Positions 35,627 to 47,500 of a DNA stretch of 64,000 nucleotides are shown here, one piece after another. This DNA is from Albugo candida (lineage: Eukaryota > Oomycota > Peronosporomycetes > Albuginales > Albuginaceae). A program made the position numbers and the translations under genes. The DNA lies in NCBI GenBank assembly GCA_905220665.1, contig CAJNAR010000196.1, positions 23,379 through 87,378 of the forward strand. Direction: 5' to 3'. The notes under the pieces are model-generated. The model ran no database searches. It worked only from the letters and a program-made list of their open reading frames with translations, and had not been told where the DNA came from. Position 1 is the stretch's first letter, and the number at the start of each line of letters is the position of its first letter.

Positions 35627-37300
35627 TTTTCGTGTCGTATAGTAGATGCAAAGCCGAATACATTTATCCTGTTCCTGGAGCTCGAGTCGCTCAGACAGCT
35701 GTCACTCTTCAATGTTCTGGTTGACAGAAAAATATTTCTCTTAGCAAGCATTTTGCACCATCAAATCGTTTGAATTCGGAAATAAAGATCGCGTTCTGTG
35801 GACTAAAGTTGCCACCACACTGGAATCAAGATAGCATACTACAATTACAAAAGTTCATTCAGAATGATCAGTGGTCTTTCAAATGGTACCAAATCAAGCA
35901 GTCAGAATAAAAACCACGAATGATATTGATAAATTAGCGGTTCAACGACCTCGCGTCGAGGCCTTCCATTCAGGTGTGTCAACGAGTCAAGCCCAGATAA
36001 CAGATGCAAGCGCTCAGACGCTCAGACGCTCACACCAGCTCTCAAAAAAAAAATTCTTCTATTACCAGCTGCTATATTCGAGGAGAAAAATCTTGTAAAA
36101 TAATCAGGTTCTAACCCTCAAACTTGAACACGTCGAGAAAGTTCAAAATAAACATTTTTGGCCGTCGTTGGTACACCTCGCGATCAAAATGAGAATCCTA
36201 TTTATGCCACCACTTGTGGCAAGCTCAGAATAGGATTTCACTAGCAGCATCACCGGACCTCAATTAAAATCGATCACGTCTTTATTTCACTTTGTCGATA
36301 CAATATAGCGACTAATAGCAAAACTCTGTTCCAGTTATTTGCACAATTTTGTAGACGAGTGTTTTACAATTTTCTTTTCTTTTGCTTGAGAAATAGCCCA
36401 AGATTTTGTGCGTTAAGGCTGTGGACGCAAAAAGCAACTTTAGACATTGGTATTAAATATTGGAGGACGAAGATACCAGAGTGCATAATATAGACCCTCA
36501 AACAACGCCACCACACGGAGAAAGCAAAAGTACTAGAGCTCACATTTTAAACAGGATGGATCGTTTCTTCAATGGCCAATGTTGGTTGTGATCTAGCAAC
36601 TTTGAATTTGGCCAAACGATAAATATTACCTCCGTCTCGAATGAAGATTCCGTTTTAACGGCAGTCAAACGCCAGCGCAGAGCATTCAAGGAATTCGTTA
36701 ATGTATTGACGAAGCTCATTGTCATCTTCTTTATTGGATTCGTTTCGCTCCAACGATACGGATGGATTGACCTGATTCTTACTAAATTGACTTCGACAAC
36801 TGCAGGATGAATCTTCTGTATTGGCTCTACTTCTTGTCACACTGATTGCATCAGTGTTGACGTCAATCAGCGGGAAAGATGAAGATATGAGAACCGGACT
36901 TGATCCTTGTTGCAGCAGATACGATTGAAGAAGAGCTCATCTTTTTTGATTATTGCAATTGTGATCAGCAGCTGGATTTTTGGATATTAATGCTCCACCA
37001 GCGGCGAGCTGCCGTTGATTGGGTCTTCTCGCTGCATTTCATCCCGGACTGTCATTTGTTTAATTGTGCGTACTTTTGATGGACATATATCCCTTTCTTT
37101 TAGGTGAGGAAAACGTAATTTGCGTATGATTTTTCTTGAGTGTTTCCACTGGCATACTGATCGATTCAACAAGAGCATTTTGAGCGTGATTGAAAATATT
37201 GGAGAGACTTAGTCTCGACCCGCGCTCAGTATCTTGCTATCGTGCTGATTGAACGGTGGTCGTATTCCTTACGGGCTGGGTATGCGGTCTATTAAATTAT
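35627..37300. other. No gene supported; small 8-bp tandem repeat inside
   Basis: At 36011-36034 the unit CGCTCAGA occurs three times (last copy with one change). Minus-strand frames at 36540-36840 (ESNKEDDNELRQYINEFLEC) and 36987-37178 have protein-like composition but no recognised family. Confidence 0.4.
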
Positions 37301-37319
37301 CGGGCCGGATTAGCTCCAT

Positions 37320-38434
37320 TTGATCTATTATGAACAAAGTACTTTGTTGGGTGCAGGATGCATGCTAACAAGCTTTCTGCTTCTCGCACCCGGGTCCTTT
37401 TTTGCTTGGAATCGCATTCCCAGGGCTACAGTCGGGAATATTGGAACCTACCTGCCTTGCGATGGCTTCCTTCAATCACAGTCGAAAACACCTCACATAT
37501 TGGACACGCGGTACGAGACTTGCTGGTGTGGTTGGATACCTCTGTTTTTTTTAATGAGTCTGGGAGAAGCCTTTATCACAACGCTCCTACTTGCTTGCAT
37601 CTTACCTTTTTTGTACTACGTGATCTTATTCGTGATACTCGATAAGTCCAAGCTCCCTATTCAGCCTGCCATATGTCGAGCTGCTGGAACCATTTACGAA
37701 TCGGCGAGAGAAAGTAACGCTAAGCGGGCTGCAGTGCTTGTTTATTTCTCACAATACACTATGCAAAGCGGTATGTGATCTTCTAACAGTTTTTCGATTC
37801 TCATTGCCCGAACGAAATTCTACTCGACTGCGGGGCTAGCCTTTCCATTTGGTGTTCTCCTTGCTCGATCAACGAGAGGATTCTGTCAAGCGTCAATGTC
37901 CATCCTATTCGTGTTTGCGTTTTCGCAAGTCCATTCGCTTGTATTGTTCACATCCGTCGCTATTTGGTACAAGTGTTCCCTGCTTTATTTCACCTTTATG
38001 ATTGGCACTCTGGATGATGGTGTCTATGTGAATGAATATACGCTTCTTGCCAGCCAAGACAACTCATATTGGATGGAATTCGCTTTGAGTGCGACGTCAA
38101 TAGGGAATTACTTTGACGTCATCCTTGCCAATTTCGTGGGCTTTTTTGTTCAAAAGGTCTGTTAGCTGTCAATGGACTTCCTGGCCATAGTAGGAGTTTT
38201 TGGTAGTAAATGTGATGAATGCCCTGGAGCTGCATTTCCTTATAAATGTTATTCGCTGTCTATTGGTCGTTCATAAGAAGCACTTGGATTACCGTCCACA
38301 AGCCCAAGAACTCAAGCCTAAATCGTAGTCGAGAAACACGATACATCCTGCAGATCAACGAGGATGATCTTGCCACTCTCACTGAAACAAGGAGAAGAGC
38401 TTATTCGCGCACTATCATCATTCTCAGCGCCTAA
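37320..38434 (+). pseudogene. CLN3: CLN3/battenin-like lysosomal membrane transporter, nearly intact frame with a TGA
   Basis: CLN3 proteins are polytopic lysosomal/vacuolar membrane proteins. The frame 37320-38165 is continuous apart from one TGA at 37777. Hydrophobic segments include FFLMSLGEAFITTLLLACIL. VLVYFSQYTMQSGM precedes the TGA, which falls where the family has a Gln-x-Gly-x-Trp-like residue. The next part reads LAFPFGVLLARSTRGFCQAS. The signature DDGVYVNEYTLLASQDNSYW with EFALSATSIGNYFDVILANF matches the family's G-x-x-YVN and REFA-x-A-T-x-I-x-x blocks. After a short gap in another frame, 38246-38434 gives a further membrane segment and a basic tail ending NEDDLATLTETRRRAYS. The N-terminus upstream of 37320 is missing or not recognised. 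A TGG-to-TGA change is the simplest explanation for the stop. Confidence 0.75.
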
Positions 38435-39079
38435 TTGAAACAAATGAGAGAGAGGACACTGTAATATAAAAAGCATGTCCCATTCCACATTCGAGTTTAA
38501 AATGTTTTTGGTTACCGGCAAAGAAAACATGCGGCATTTCATCGGTCTTAAAGTACTCTTCGTCAGTAACTGGAAATCACGAAAGCATATCTGAAGCTGG
38601 TGGAGCGATGTGGCTCCACAATAGAAAGCAATCCAGGCAATTGCGTGCATTGTTTTCGGTGAATCGATTCATGTTGGAGGTACCCGGATCTTGTGGCCTG
38701 CTTCCCGAGCTTTGTCTAATGCTTTCTAAAGGTTGGTCATCATGTCCCAGAAAGCAAATATTGCGTACTTCTGCGCGCTTCCTTCCTCGTGTCAGCTGAC
38801 ACAGCGGAAGATGGTCTCACATTCCACCAAGCCCTGATTGTGCATTACGGAGATATAACGTCTCATTCTGATGGCAGATCGAATAGCTTCCGTTTGTTCG
38901 TGTAATTTTGATTTTAAGCGTTCATATCGACTGCATATTTTGACATGTAAGTTGAGGCAATATCAAAGCAATCGCTCTGGTCGTATTTTCTATATCCAGG
39001 GGCACCATCACGAGTCAATTGTAGTCGGAGAGCATCCACTGATTCCCGCGTATAGATTCCTTTTTTACCTCCTGCAAGA

Positions 39080-39672
39080 TTAATCACAATGAGAGGCGTT
39101 CGAGAATGACCTTGTAAGAATCTGAGATAAAGTATTGCTCAGCTGCTGACCACATCTCTTCTCTCGCTTTCGAAAGCCTCGACTATGTCGATAAGCTCTC
39201 CAATCTGATTCAATACAAGATACGTCCATACCTTCATCCACCCAAACAGAAACGATGAATGTATCGGTGCCGTATACGGGTACATAGGGCCATTCCATAA
39301 ACGCTCACGTATGGCTTTGACGCATTCTCGGTTAAAATGTTCCTTTGATGCAACCAGAAATAAAGTATCAATTCTTTGTCGCAATATGGAATCATCAGGC
39401 CGTTTACTTCTTCCTGCAGGATTTTGTATCGATTCTATTGTCAGAAATCGTCAGAATGGTTCGACTGGGACAGATATACAAAATACTTCCTAAAGATCGA
39501 AATGATAAAGCTTGTTGTCGATCTTGTTTCATACAAGAGCGTCATGGAATCCGTAAAGATCCTAAAGAGTAAATATCAGTACGATGGATACGACATTAAT
39601 GGAGCAACCTTGAGCGAACAGAGAATCAGATTTTACCTAAGTGAGCTTGATGACATACAAAGGCGTCTGTGA
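39080..39672. pseudogene. Unidentified coding remnants on both strands
   Basis: The minus frame 39139-39384 reads IDTLFLVASKEHFNRECVKA and continues IRERLWNGPMYPYTAPIHS. The plus frame 39376-39672 reads KYFLKIEMIKLVVDLVSYKS and later SEQRIRFYLSELDDIQRRL. Both have protein-like composition but overlap only slightly, so they could be two converging remnants. No family was recognised. Confidence 0.25.
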
Positions 39673-40699
39673 GTCACATGGGCGTCTAAAGGCATCTTGA
39701 ATTATCGAATCAATACTTCTACCAGTCGTTGAAATTCTAGCGTTCGATCCATTGTATCATGGATGAACAACGCTGCACCTGATGGTTTATTGGCATGTAT
39801 CCAAATTCCACACACGTTTACTGGTGAAAATGAGCATTTAAAGGAAGAACGACCTTGCCTGTCGTGATACTTTCGAAAAGGGTATTATGTCGCATACTGT
39901 CCCGCTTTTGCGTAATTTGTGCATGCCTTCTTAGAGACTCATTTAAACAGCATTGCTCAGCACACTGTGTCTTTTGTTCGAATGGATACGGTGCATCATC
40001 GTCCTCATTCGTGTGAAAGATCTGTAATCGATGCGATCACGTTTTGAGTGCTGATAATTTTTACATCGTAAAGATATGGCAGCGTTTCAGGAATGGTACA
40101 AGTAATTAGAGCGACCTTAACGATGTTGCTGATCAAGCTTTTCATTCCACTTAAAAAGTGAATCGAAAACACAAGAAGATTCAGAAGAAGCAGGTCGAGA
40201 TAGCTTTTTATTGGTCATGTATTGTTACTAGAACGATACAATCAAGAGAGGCTATAGTAAACCTGCTTTATTAGGAAACATTCTTATGATATGTGCTAAT
40301 CACATGAGTATTGCACAAATGGTAGCAAACTGACCGCTATAAATCAGCATAAAAATCAATATCAAAGACTGTTTCTCGTATCATCGCATCGAGTGACGAT
40401 AAGGCTCACTTTTTGCTGGATGCGTGATCCGTCATTTCGCACCATTCCCGCTTTCTATCAGACTCTTTGCCCCAACTTCATCTTCATCTGCCACCACGAA
40501 AAGTGCCTTTTTTCAATTTTGATGTCAATCAATCTCATTGCTGATGTCTTCACTAAGCGAGTGATAGATGAGCCAGGCGCTTTTCAAAATCTGCGCTGCG
40601 GTTGATCCTTTCGAAAGCCTAGCCTAGCATGTCTTTTTGACGTCAAAATTATCAGGTCCGGAGTAATGCATGCTTTTGACTCAAAGATGTCTCCTTGAT

Positions 40700-41053
40700 A
40701 TGTGGATTGTCGACTTTTTCTTTTTGACGATCTTCACGCTCAAACTCGTCATCTTCGCAAGTTGAGGCATCGCTGCATTTTCCTTTTATGTAATTCTGAG
40801 CGATGTAATCGTCACTATCACCTTTGTCGTTATCTGCTGCTTGTTCTATCGTGTTTTGGTTCTTTGCGTGAGCAGATTTCTCAATTTCGATGTGCGGCTT
40901 CCTGAGTATCTACTGTACAGCAGCTATGCCTATTTAGAGACTTTAGAGTGGGTAGAGATACTAACGCTTTTTCTTGCTTTAATTTTCACCGTGTTTCCTA
41001 GGGAAACAGTTCAGCTATTGGCTCCACTTTGTTGTTTATCCGAGCATCCATAA
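40700..41053 (+). pseudogene. Multi-pass membrane protein remnant, unknown
   Basis: One frame runs from about 40700 to 41053 with a single internal TGA at about 40763. It gives hydrophobic segments WIVDFFFLTIFTLKLVIFAS (before the stop), FSFYVILSDVIVTITFVVIC, then RVLVLCVSRFLNFDVRLPEY and EWVEILTLFLALIFTVFP. At least three membrane helices are predicted. No family was recognised. Confidence 0.4.
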
Positions 41054-41459
41054 GTAATCACTGCATTTTTTTAAAAGCTTCACCACGCAATACCTAGAGC
41101 TCGTATATGTATCCACATAACAAAATGGGAAATATAGTTTACTTCTTATCCAGATTCCTGTTCTGATATCTCCTTAGTCGAGTTCAAAAACGAGCACCAA
41201 ATGGGGGCAACTGCTCAATTGAAAACCTGATCTGCATATTACACGCTATCGTTCTCTGGTGAACAAGATAACGCCATTGTGATAATTTTGAGCGATAAAT
41301 TTTGTACTCTTTCGTTCTCTCAATTTTCGGTAATCAAACTCCATCCCGTGCTTCGAGCTTTCATCAAATAACTTCATCAGTCTCAATGATAGCTATTACA
41401 CTATAATGGGATAGAGGGTATACAAATGATCTAATAGCCAGAATACGCGAGAGAAATTA

Positions 41460-42783
41460 CTTTCACTTGATAGAATAGAACAGTATTTTGCTCGCAATGA
41501 TGAAGTGATACAGAGTCGTCATGTAGCTCAAAAGATGAGCGAAGCCGTAGTGGATGTTTTTGATTAGTTTACAACGCGTCAGAGCAAAGTAGTTGGAAAG
41601 GTCAAGAAAGTAGATTTATCAGCAGACTATCAGTCAGAATTACTCCGAGACGGTTACACATCTTGCACAATGCGCTTGGGTTATGCATGCGTTTAGGTGT
41701 GTACGTTCGATAGTTTGTACCATGGCTTTTCCGAGGTGTGATGTACTTGTCACCCAATGATTCTTTTTACTTTTTCCAAAACCATCGCAGTGTTGCCGGT
41801 GCTATCTTCGAGCGTGGTTCTAGACTCATCAAACGAATGCACTACCATGATGTAGTCGAATAGAAGGTGCAGGATATTTTAGTTGGTCCTTGAGTTTTTG
41901 AATTCGATGAGACAGCAACCGTATTCAAGCAGCATACGTAGCGTTCCCTTGTGATTTTTCAACGAACTCGGAGGGGGGCATTCACATTTGATTGGTCTGC
42001 TATCGCTTTCTCGATGGTGCATTAACTTCGTCCTGGTGTGGGATTTCGTGTCATGTTTGCGACACATTGACATTTTCTGGTTGGAGAATATTAGAGCTAT
42101 CCATATGTTGCCTTGAGTCGTATTGCGTTTGTAAACGACCCAAAGAAAGTACACAAAGTGGGTGTTCTGACAGACACGTTTGAAGCCGGAACGTGTTCGA
42201 GAATTAATGAAATCAACTTGGCCATTCTGACTCATTTACCCGATCAAGTAATGCAGCACACTATTGCAAAGTTGCGGCAGTTCGATTCTTCTCTGCAAAA
42301 TTACGCTAAGTGTGTGGTTTGAACTATTGAACTATTACACGCTCAAGTCGAATGGCTCACAGGCATATCGCATCTTCAAAATTCGTGTAATGCTATCCCA
42401 CTCAAAAGAAGAAAGATAGTTGGCTTTAACAAAGAACTGAAAAAAACATGCACCAATTATCATCACACTGATTAAGAATTCTGATCGCCGTTTTATTCGG
42501 ACGTGCAATTTAAGCGATGGCTTCACCGAATTGTAAGTGTGAAATGAAAATGCTTTGAGCGGATTTTTGACACTGAGAAGGAATGGATTCTGATCTCTAC
42601 CAAAACGACTCGTTTTACTTTGGTGAATGGATTTCGTCGACTGATGCTGTATCGTTATGCTGGCGATCAGACTCATGTATTCGGGAGAATTTGTCAGCGG
42701 AAGAACACGATTACATTGCGTGTTTAGAGATTGAATTCGTACCGAAAGCTGCTGGCTTGTTTGCATCCGTGAAATGCATGTAA
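41460..42783 (+). pseudogene. Unidentified coding remnants
   Basis: Plus-strand pieces in changing frames: RNDEVIQSRHVAQKMSEAV (about 41491), KVVGKVKKVDLSADYQSELL (about 41590), GAIFERGSRLIKRMHYHDVV (about 41801), KKVHKVGVLTDTFEAGTC with INLAILTHLPDQVMQHTI (42113-42322), and AEEHDYIACLEIEFVPKAAG (42583-42783). They read as one direction of a decayed gene. I cannot name a family. Confidence 0.3.
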
Positions 42784-42899
42784 CTCTTCGAGTGTTTCAG
42801 GCATCGTTTCTCGAGTATGGAGCCGTTCTCGCGCTCATTGAGATTCGATACATTCCTCATCAGTTGGTAACTTGACCGGCAGAAAAAGTCCAAGCGAAT

Positions 42900-44300
42900 C
42901 GATTCTTAGGATGCCATAGAAGACTCGAAGAAAAAGCGCATCAACAAATGCACTACACTCGGAACGCACGGTCACAACAAGCGCACCTGCAAGAGCATAT
43001 ATCTCCCTTGTTTCATTTCAGTACATTTTCTCTATATTTTTATGATTCCTCACCCGTGAAATAATCCTTTGGTATATTTTTTTTTATATTTTGATTTTCG
43101 TAGAATAGGCGAAGTAATATGTTTTTATCCTTACCAGAATGTCGGTACACAAACTTGATTTATGGTAGAAAGTCCACACGCACTCTGAGTGCAATTAGAC
43201 ACTATCAGAATCATACGCGACAGCACCATTTTAGGATGCAAGCCACCCAATTCACGAGAATCTGACATCTTATTTGAGGTATGTTTTTTCTTTGCTTAAT
43301 TGAATCATTCCAATACCTACTTTTTTCTCCGTCAATCATCATCATCTTGGACCTTCCAGTGAACCACTATCTCGCTGCGGGATAAGATCTGTTTGATCTG
43401 AAAGTTGCCGCATTTGCGGTTAGCTCATTTCGATAACGCTCTAGCTTAATCTACGAGAGACAGTGCTAGTAATAAATCTAATCTACAATCTGACTGATAA
43501 AACTTGATTTCATTCCATTATGATGAGACAACCTACTTAATTATCAAGTCGCGTCGATTGTGTTCATCCAGATTCTAATGGAGGAATAGCCTATTCTTTG
43601 ATTCGTCTTGATTCATTTTCCAGTATAAATCAGTATGCGCTTGCCGAAAAGCATCAGTCGAGGCTTCTCATCCTAAGATGTGCCATTTTGCCACGCATAT
43701 CACCGCACATTTCATGCGGCAATTTGACTTTATCTCCCAGCTAAGTACTGTTTCCGCGTCGTCTTTTTTATCGTTTACCCAATTGGGTCTTCTCCATTTA
43801 CAAAACCGTGCTTACTTGCGATATAGAAGTTCTTTCTCCGCTTCTAAAACAGAGAAATATCTTATTCTGTGCTTGGGCTTTTTAACTCTGAAGGTTTTAA
43901 CAAATGTCCAATTCTCAAGCCTTGCATCCGATACTTTCGAATTAGTGATCCCAAGATTTAAAGCTGTAAGGTAAATGCTGATTTGCGTAATTTGCTTCTT
44001 CTTAAAAACAAAAAAGTATCAGGCAGTGAAACTTTTGTGCGATGTGTTCTTGACTTATTGATGGGCTTTGTATCCATCGCAAGAACAGGTCACGTGCATC
44101 GTACATATCCTTCCATATAACCGGTACTGAGGGAATCTTCAATATTACACATTAGATTTGCATTTAGCGGAGTCATACAACCTCGAAGGCCGTCGGCAGT
44201 TGAAAAAGACTACTTCAGGAGTAAACGTGATATCAGTCAGTTGAAGGTTTCTATATTACTAGAATTAGACTAACTGACTTCTCTAGTTGCCTAGGCTATC
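42900..44300. other. AT-rich, no gene supported
   Basis: Runs of T occur near 43079. The 43678-43974 plus frame is open for 98 codons but shows no family motif. Confidence 0.35.
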
Positions 44301-44717
44301 TTAAATAACATATATACATATAAAAACGTGTCGAAAGTATACCTTTGAGAGACGATAAGATGGCTTCAGGCTGAAAATCCTGTGCTTCAGTAGCCTCATC
44401 CACCTCAGCACGAGACTGTGGCCAGCCTGTAAATGCTGTAAAGTCGTAAAGCTATGAAGTTGTACAAATGATTCAAGAGTACCGTTGTTCGCAATCGGTG
44501 GGCGCCACACTAAGCGGATCAATTCCATCCAACTAGGACTAGGACCCGAGTTGCACTTGTATTTCCAAATGCCTGTGCCGTACCCGTAGCAATGCTCGTC
44601 GGCTTCTAAAAAATCGACCAAATGGTTCTTGCGTTGCGAGTTGATCCAGCACCTTTGCAAGCCGAATGCTTTTGTCTTGGTCGTAACACTATCATCGATA
44701 GTACAGAACGTGCGCAC
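44301..44717 (-). pseudogene. Open frame of 138 codons, unknown
   Basis: The minus frame reads FGLQRCWINSQRKNHLVDFL, then ADEHCYGYGTGIWKYKCNS and MELIRLVWRPPIANNGTLES. It is one of the longer open frames in the window, but I recognise no family and the neighbouring sequence does not extend it. It could be chance. Confidence 0.22.
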
Positions 44718-45452
44718 TGAATGTGGTGTAGATCACGGAAAGGGCTGGCAATTTCTTAGTTGATTGCCGCTGATCGAACAAACGACGATTCCCATCAGTC
44801 CAGACGAAGTGCAGTGTTACCCCTTGGGAAATGCAAGCCATAAATCCGATATAATTTGTTGATAGTCTTTCCTATCCGACACTACTGTTCGCACAATTGT
44901 ACAAGCAATATGCGTCCAACGTGGTCAAGAGGAGAAAAACTTATCCCAATTATGGAGTAACCCCCCATAATTGTACTGTGTGATCGCGCTCTAGAAAGAG
45001 GTGTTGATAAGATACCACTGCGACACACGAAGACTGCGTGCACAATATAATGTGGGGCTAAATATCCTTTAAAAATCAGGAACGAGATCGAACTGGCAAC
45101 ATCCGAAAGGCCAGACGAAACTTTAAATCTTCGAAATTCAGTGAGACGCGTTTCTTAAGATGCGTTGATGTAGCCATAAATGTTCGCACTCGTTCCGAAT
45201 CCTGTGCGTCCGCTCTCTCCTATGATGACCAATGTGTTAGCATCGGATGACTCTTGGTTGGTTAAAGAGGTTTCCAGACAGATGCTAGTGTGGAATAGAT
45301 AAAAATAATACGTCCTATCCTTGCTTTATATTCTCATATAAGACGATTTGCGACATGTGTTTGGTTGGCTCCAAATGATGAGACCAATCGTCGAGTGAAT
45401 ACGCTACAGTATCTGAGTGACTTTATTCCAAAGTCGACTAGGCAACTTTACT

Positions 45453-46453
45453 TCAGTCATATCCGATGTATTTAGCTCTTTGTTTTTCAATAGTTGGCGA
45501 CAAAATCATCCTTCGCTGTTGGCCATGTGTCGCTTTCTCGAAAAAAGTCATGAAGATTGTGAATCTCGAAAATCGTAGCAAACCGTTTTCGAAACGTTCC
45601 ATTTGGCTCGTCCACCTTGCAAAAATTGTACCAAACGGTTTTCGTGCTCGGGTTACGAGTAGCAGCTTCTTCGTGTAATGCTTGGCCGCAGTGAAACACA
45701 TTGGTTGTTCCATGAAGTTCTGATGGCGTTGTAAAACATTCAAATATGCAATCGTAATGCTCCAATCGATCCGTTTTCAAATTTCAAATGCGTGTTTCCA
45801 CCAAAAAGATGTTCTCCCCTTTGAACCAATTGCCCATGTCGCTGTGGTTGGATAATGAATATATCTATCGGCTTGCGTGGTTCAAAAGAAGGTTGGATAA
45901 GTTGTAAGAATTCCGCCAAAGCAGTTGTCCAATTCGCAGGCATACCTGTCGACGTATCGGACGCGAGCTGCGGAAGGAATTGAATACGTTGTAACTTTAG
46001 TCGTCCCACCAATAAAGGAATCTGTAGTCCACCATCTCGTAGGCGAAGATATAAAATGCTTTGCTGAGTAGGTGGACGTGTTTCGTAACAAGCACAAATC
46101 TATTTAATATCCATTCTCGCTGTCGAATAATCGCCGGTAGTACGACCACTTGCGACGTGAAATGTCACAGACTTGATAAAGTCATCGTCGGCGCAACAAG
46201 TAGTCGTCCACGAACAGTCCGTGCCCGTCGAAACTATACACTAAACCAATAATAAAAAAGCTTGTCGAGAGTTCAAATAACCTTCGAATGAGTCTATGTC
46301 TGGCCGAACGGAAACCTCAAATACTTGACAGAATCGTTCGGACCCAGTATGGTCAAATTGGGAATACGTGGTCAGGGCATGGTCCGATTCAACGAGAGCA
46401 AGGATGATTTGATCAAGTAAAGTTTTGCACCAGATCCATCGCGATAGACTCAT
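45453..46453 (-). pseudogene. Unidentified remnant in several frames
   Basis: Minus-strand blocks follow in order: RWIWCKTLLDQIILALVESD (46400-46450), a block around 46030-46060, MPANWTTALAEFLQLIQPSF and PRKPIDIFIIQPQRHGQLVQ with RGEHLFGGNTHL (45800-45950), HYDCIFECFTTPSELHGTTN (about 45710-45760) and YNFCKVDEPNGTFRKRFATI (about 45580-45640). The II-Q-x-x-x-x-x-x-RG arrangement is faintly like beta-1,4-galactosyltransferases, but the rest does not confirm it. Stops separate the blocks. Confidence 0.3.
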
Positions 46454-46879
46454 AACAGCTCGAGTTGCTTCTCAACACCATTTAGTGTCTTGCTCTAGTT
46501 TTTGCCACTGAGATGAATAGTAGTAGGGAGATAGAGAGAATAGAAGTAGTCCGCAAAAAATAATCCAGTTGCAACAGCCGTGCCATGGATCCAAATTTAT
46601 TGTTTTTCATGTTATCGGACGAAATCTCTCGAAGGTTCCATCGTCATCAGGAAACGTAATGCTGAGAGATGAGCGCCTTGTTGGACTTCCCGTTGTGGAC
46701 CAATAGACGGTGCGGTACTGCAGTAGTCACCAAATGTTCCGTCCTGTTGGACAGAAGACGGACTCAGTTGATAAAACGTTTATCAAAGCCTATCTGAAAC
46801 AAATTCAGTGCCTTTTCATCCCATTCAAAGAATTGTATGATGTGTCTGCTTCCGAATTAGACGTGTTCTGAGTATCAAA

Positions 46880-47500
46880 TTCCGTGCTTCCTAAATCATG
46901 GCCCTGGTCGAGTTCGAGACGAGGGAGATTATTGACGAATTCAGAGATCATTGGGGTGGTGTCATGGGCTCTCTTTATAGCTCCGAGACCGACTCAAATG
47001 ATCCAAGTGAAAGAAAGCAAAAAAAGTTACTCGATTCGATTCAAGTTTCACTTGCCTCAGCAGAGCAAGACCGTCTCTCCACTCGGTTAAGTACGACCGA
47101 GATGGCGGAAGCGATCAAGCACATGCGGAGTAGTTCTTCTCCAGGTATGGATGGACTACCAGCTGCATTTTATCAGCTTGATCCGGAAACGTTTGGCGAG
47201 TGTCTGAAGATCGTGTTCGAATATCAGCTGGAAAGAGGAATGCAGACTGTACATTTTTCGACTCTCTGGAATGTATACTTAAGCACACATAGGTCTTCTT
47301 CGCTCAGAACACCAGGTCTATTTCTTCTGTATATGCAGAGACCTACAACGTCAATATTCTTTAATTGTGTGGCGAAAATAATCGCAGAAGGCTAAATTAT
47401 GATGACGCCCGAAATCAGCAACTTAAATATCCTGCGGACATCCGGCGATGGATGGAAGAAAAAATTTGCATCAAATTAGATAGAAAATTGATGTAGACAG
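46880..47500 (+). mobile_element. Non-LTR (LINE) retrotransposon fragment, reverse-transcriptase start
   Basis: The frame 46898-47395 reads REIIDEFRDHWGGVMGSLY and later LSTTEMAEAIKHMRSSSSPG with MDGLPAAFYQLDPETF. This matches the LINE RT entry (acidic helix, then K-x-x-K-S/A-PG-x-DGLPAEFY). The next motif survives in another frame as NTRSISSVYAETYNVNIL (about 47310-47360), equivalent to NYRPISLLNxDxKI, followed by a stop. No YxDD region, endonuclease domain, poly-A tail or target duplication was found, so this is a short internal relic. Confidence 0.82.

Noticed and set aside
45453..46012. Beta-1,4-galactosyltransferase call
   Set aside because: Only a faint II-Q...RG resemblance. The DVD and WGGEDDD-type motifs are absent.
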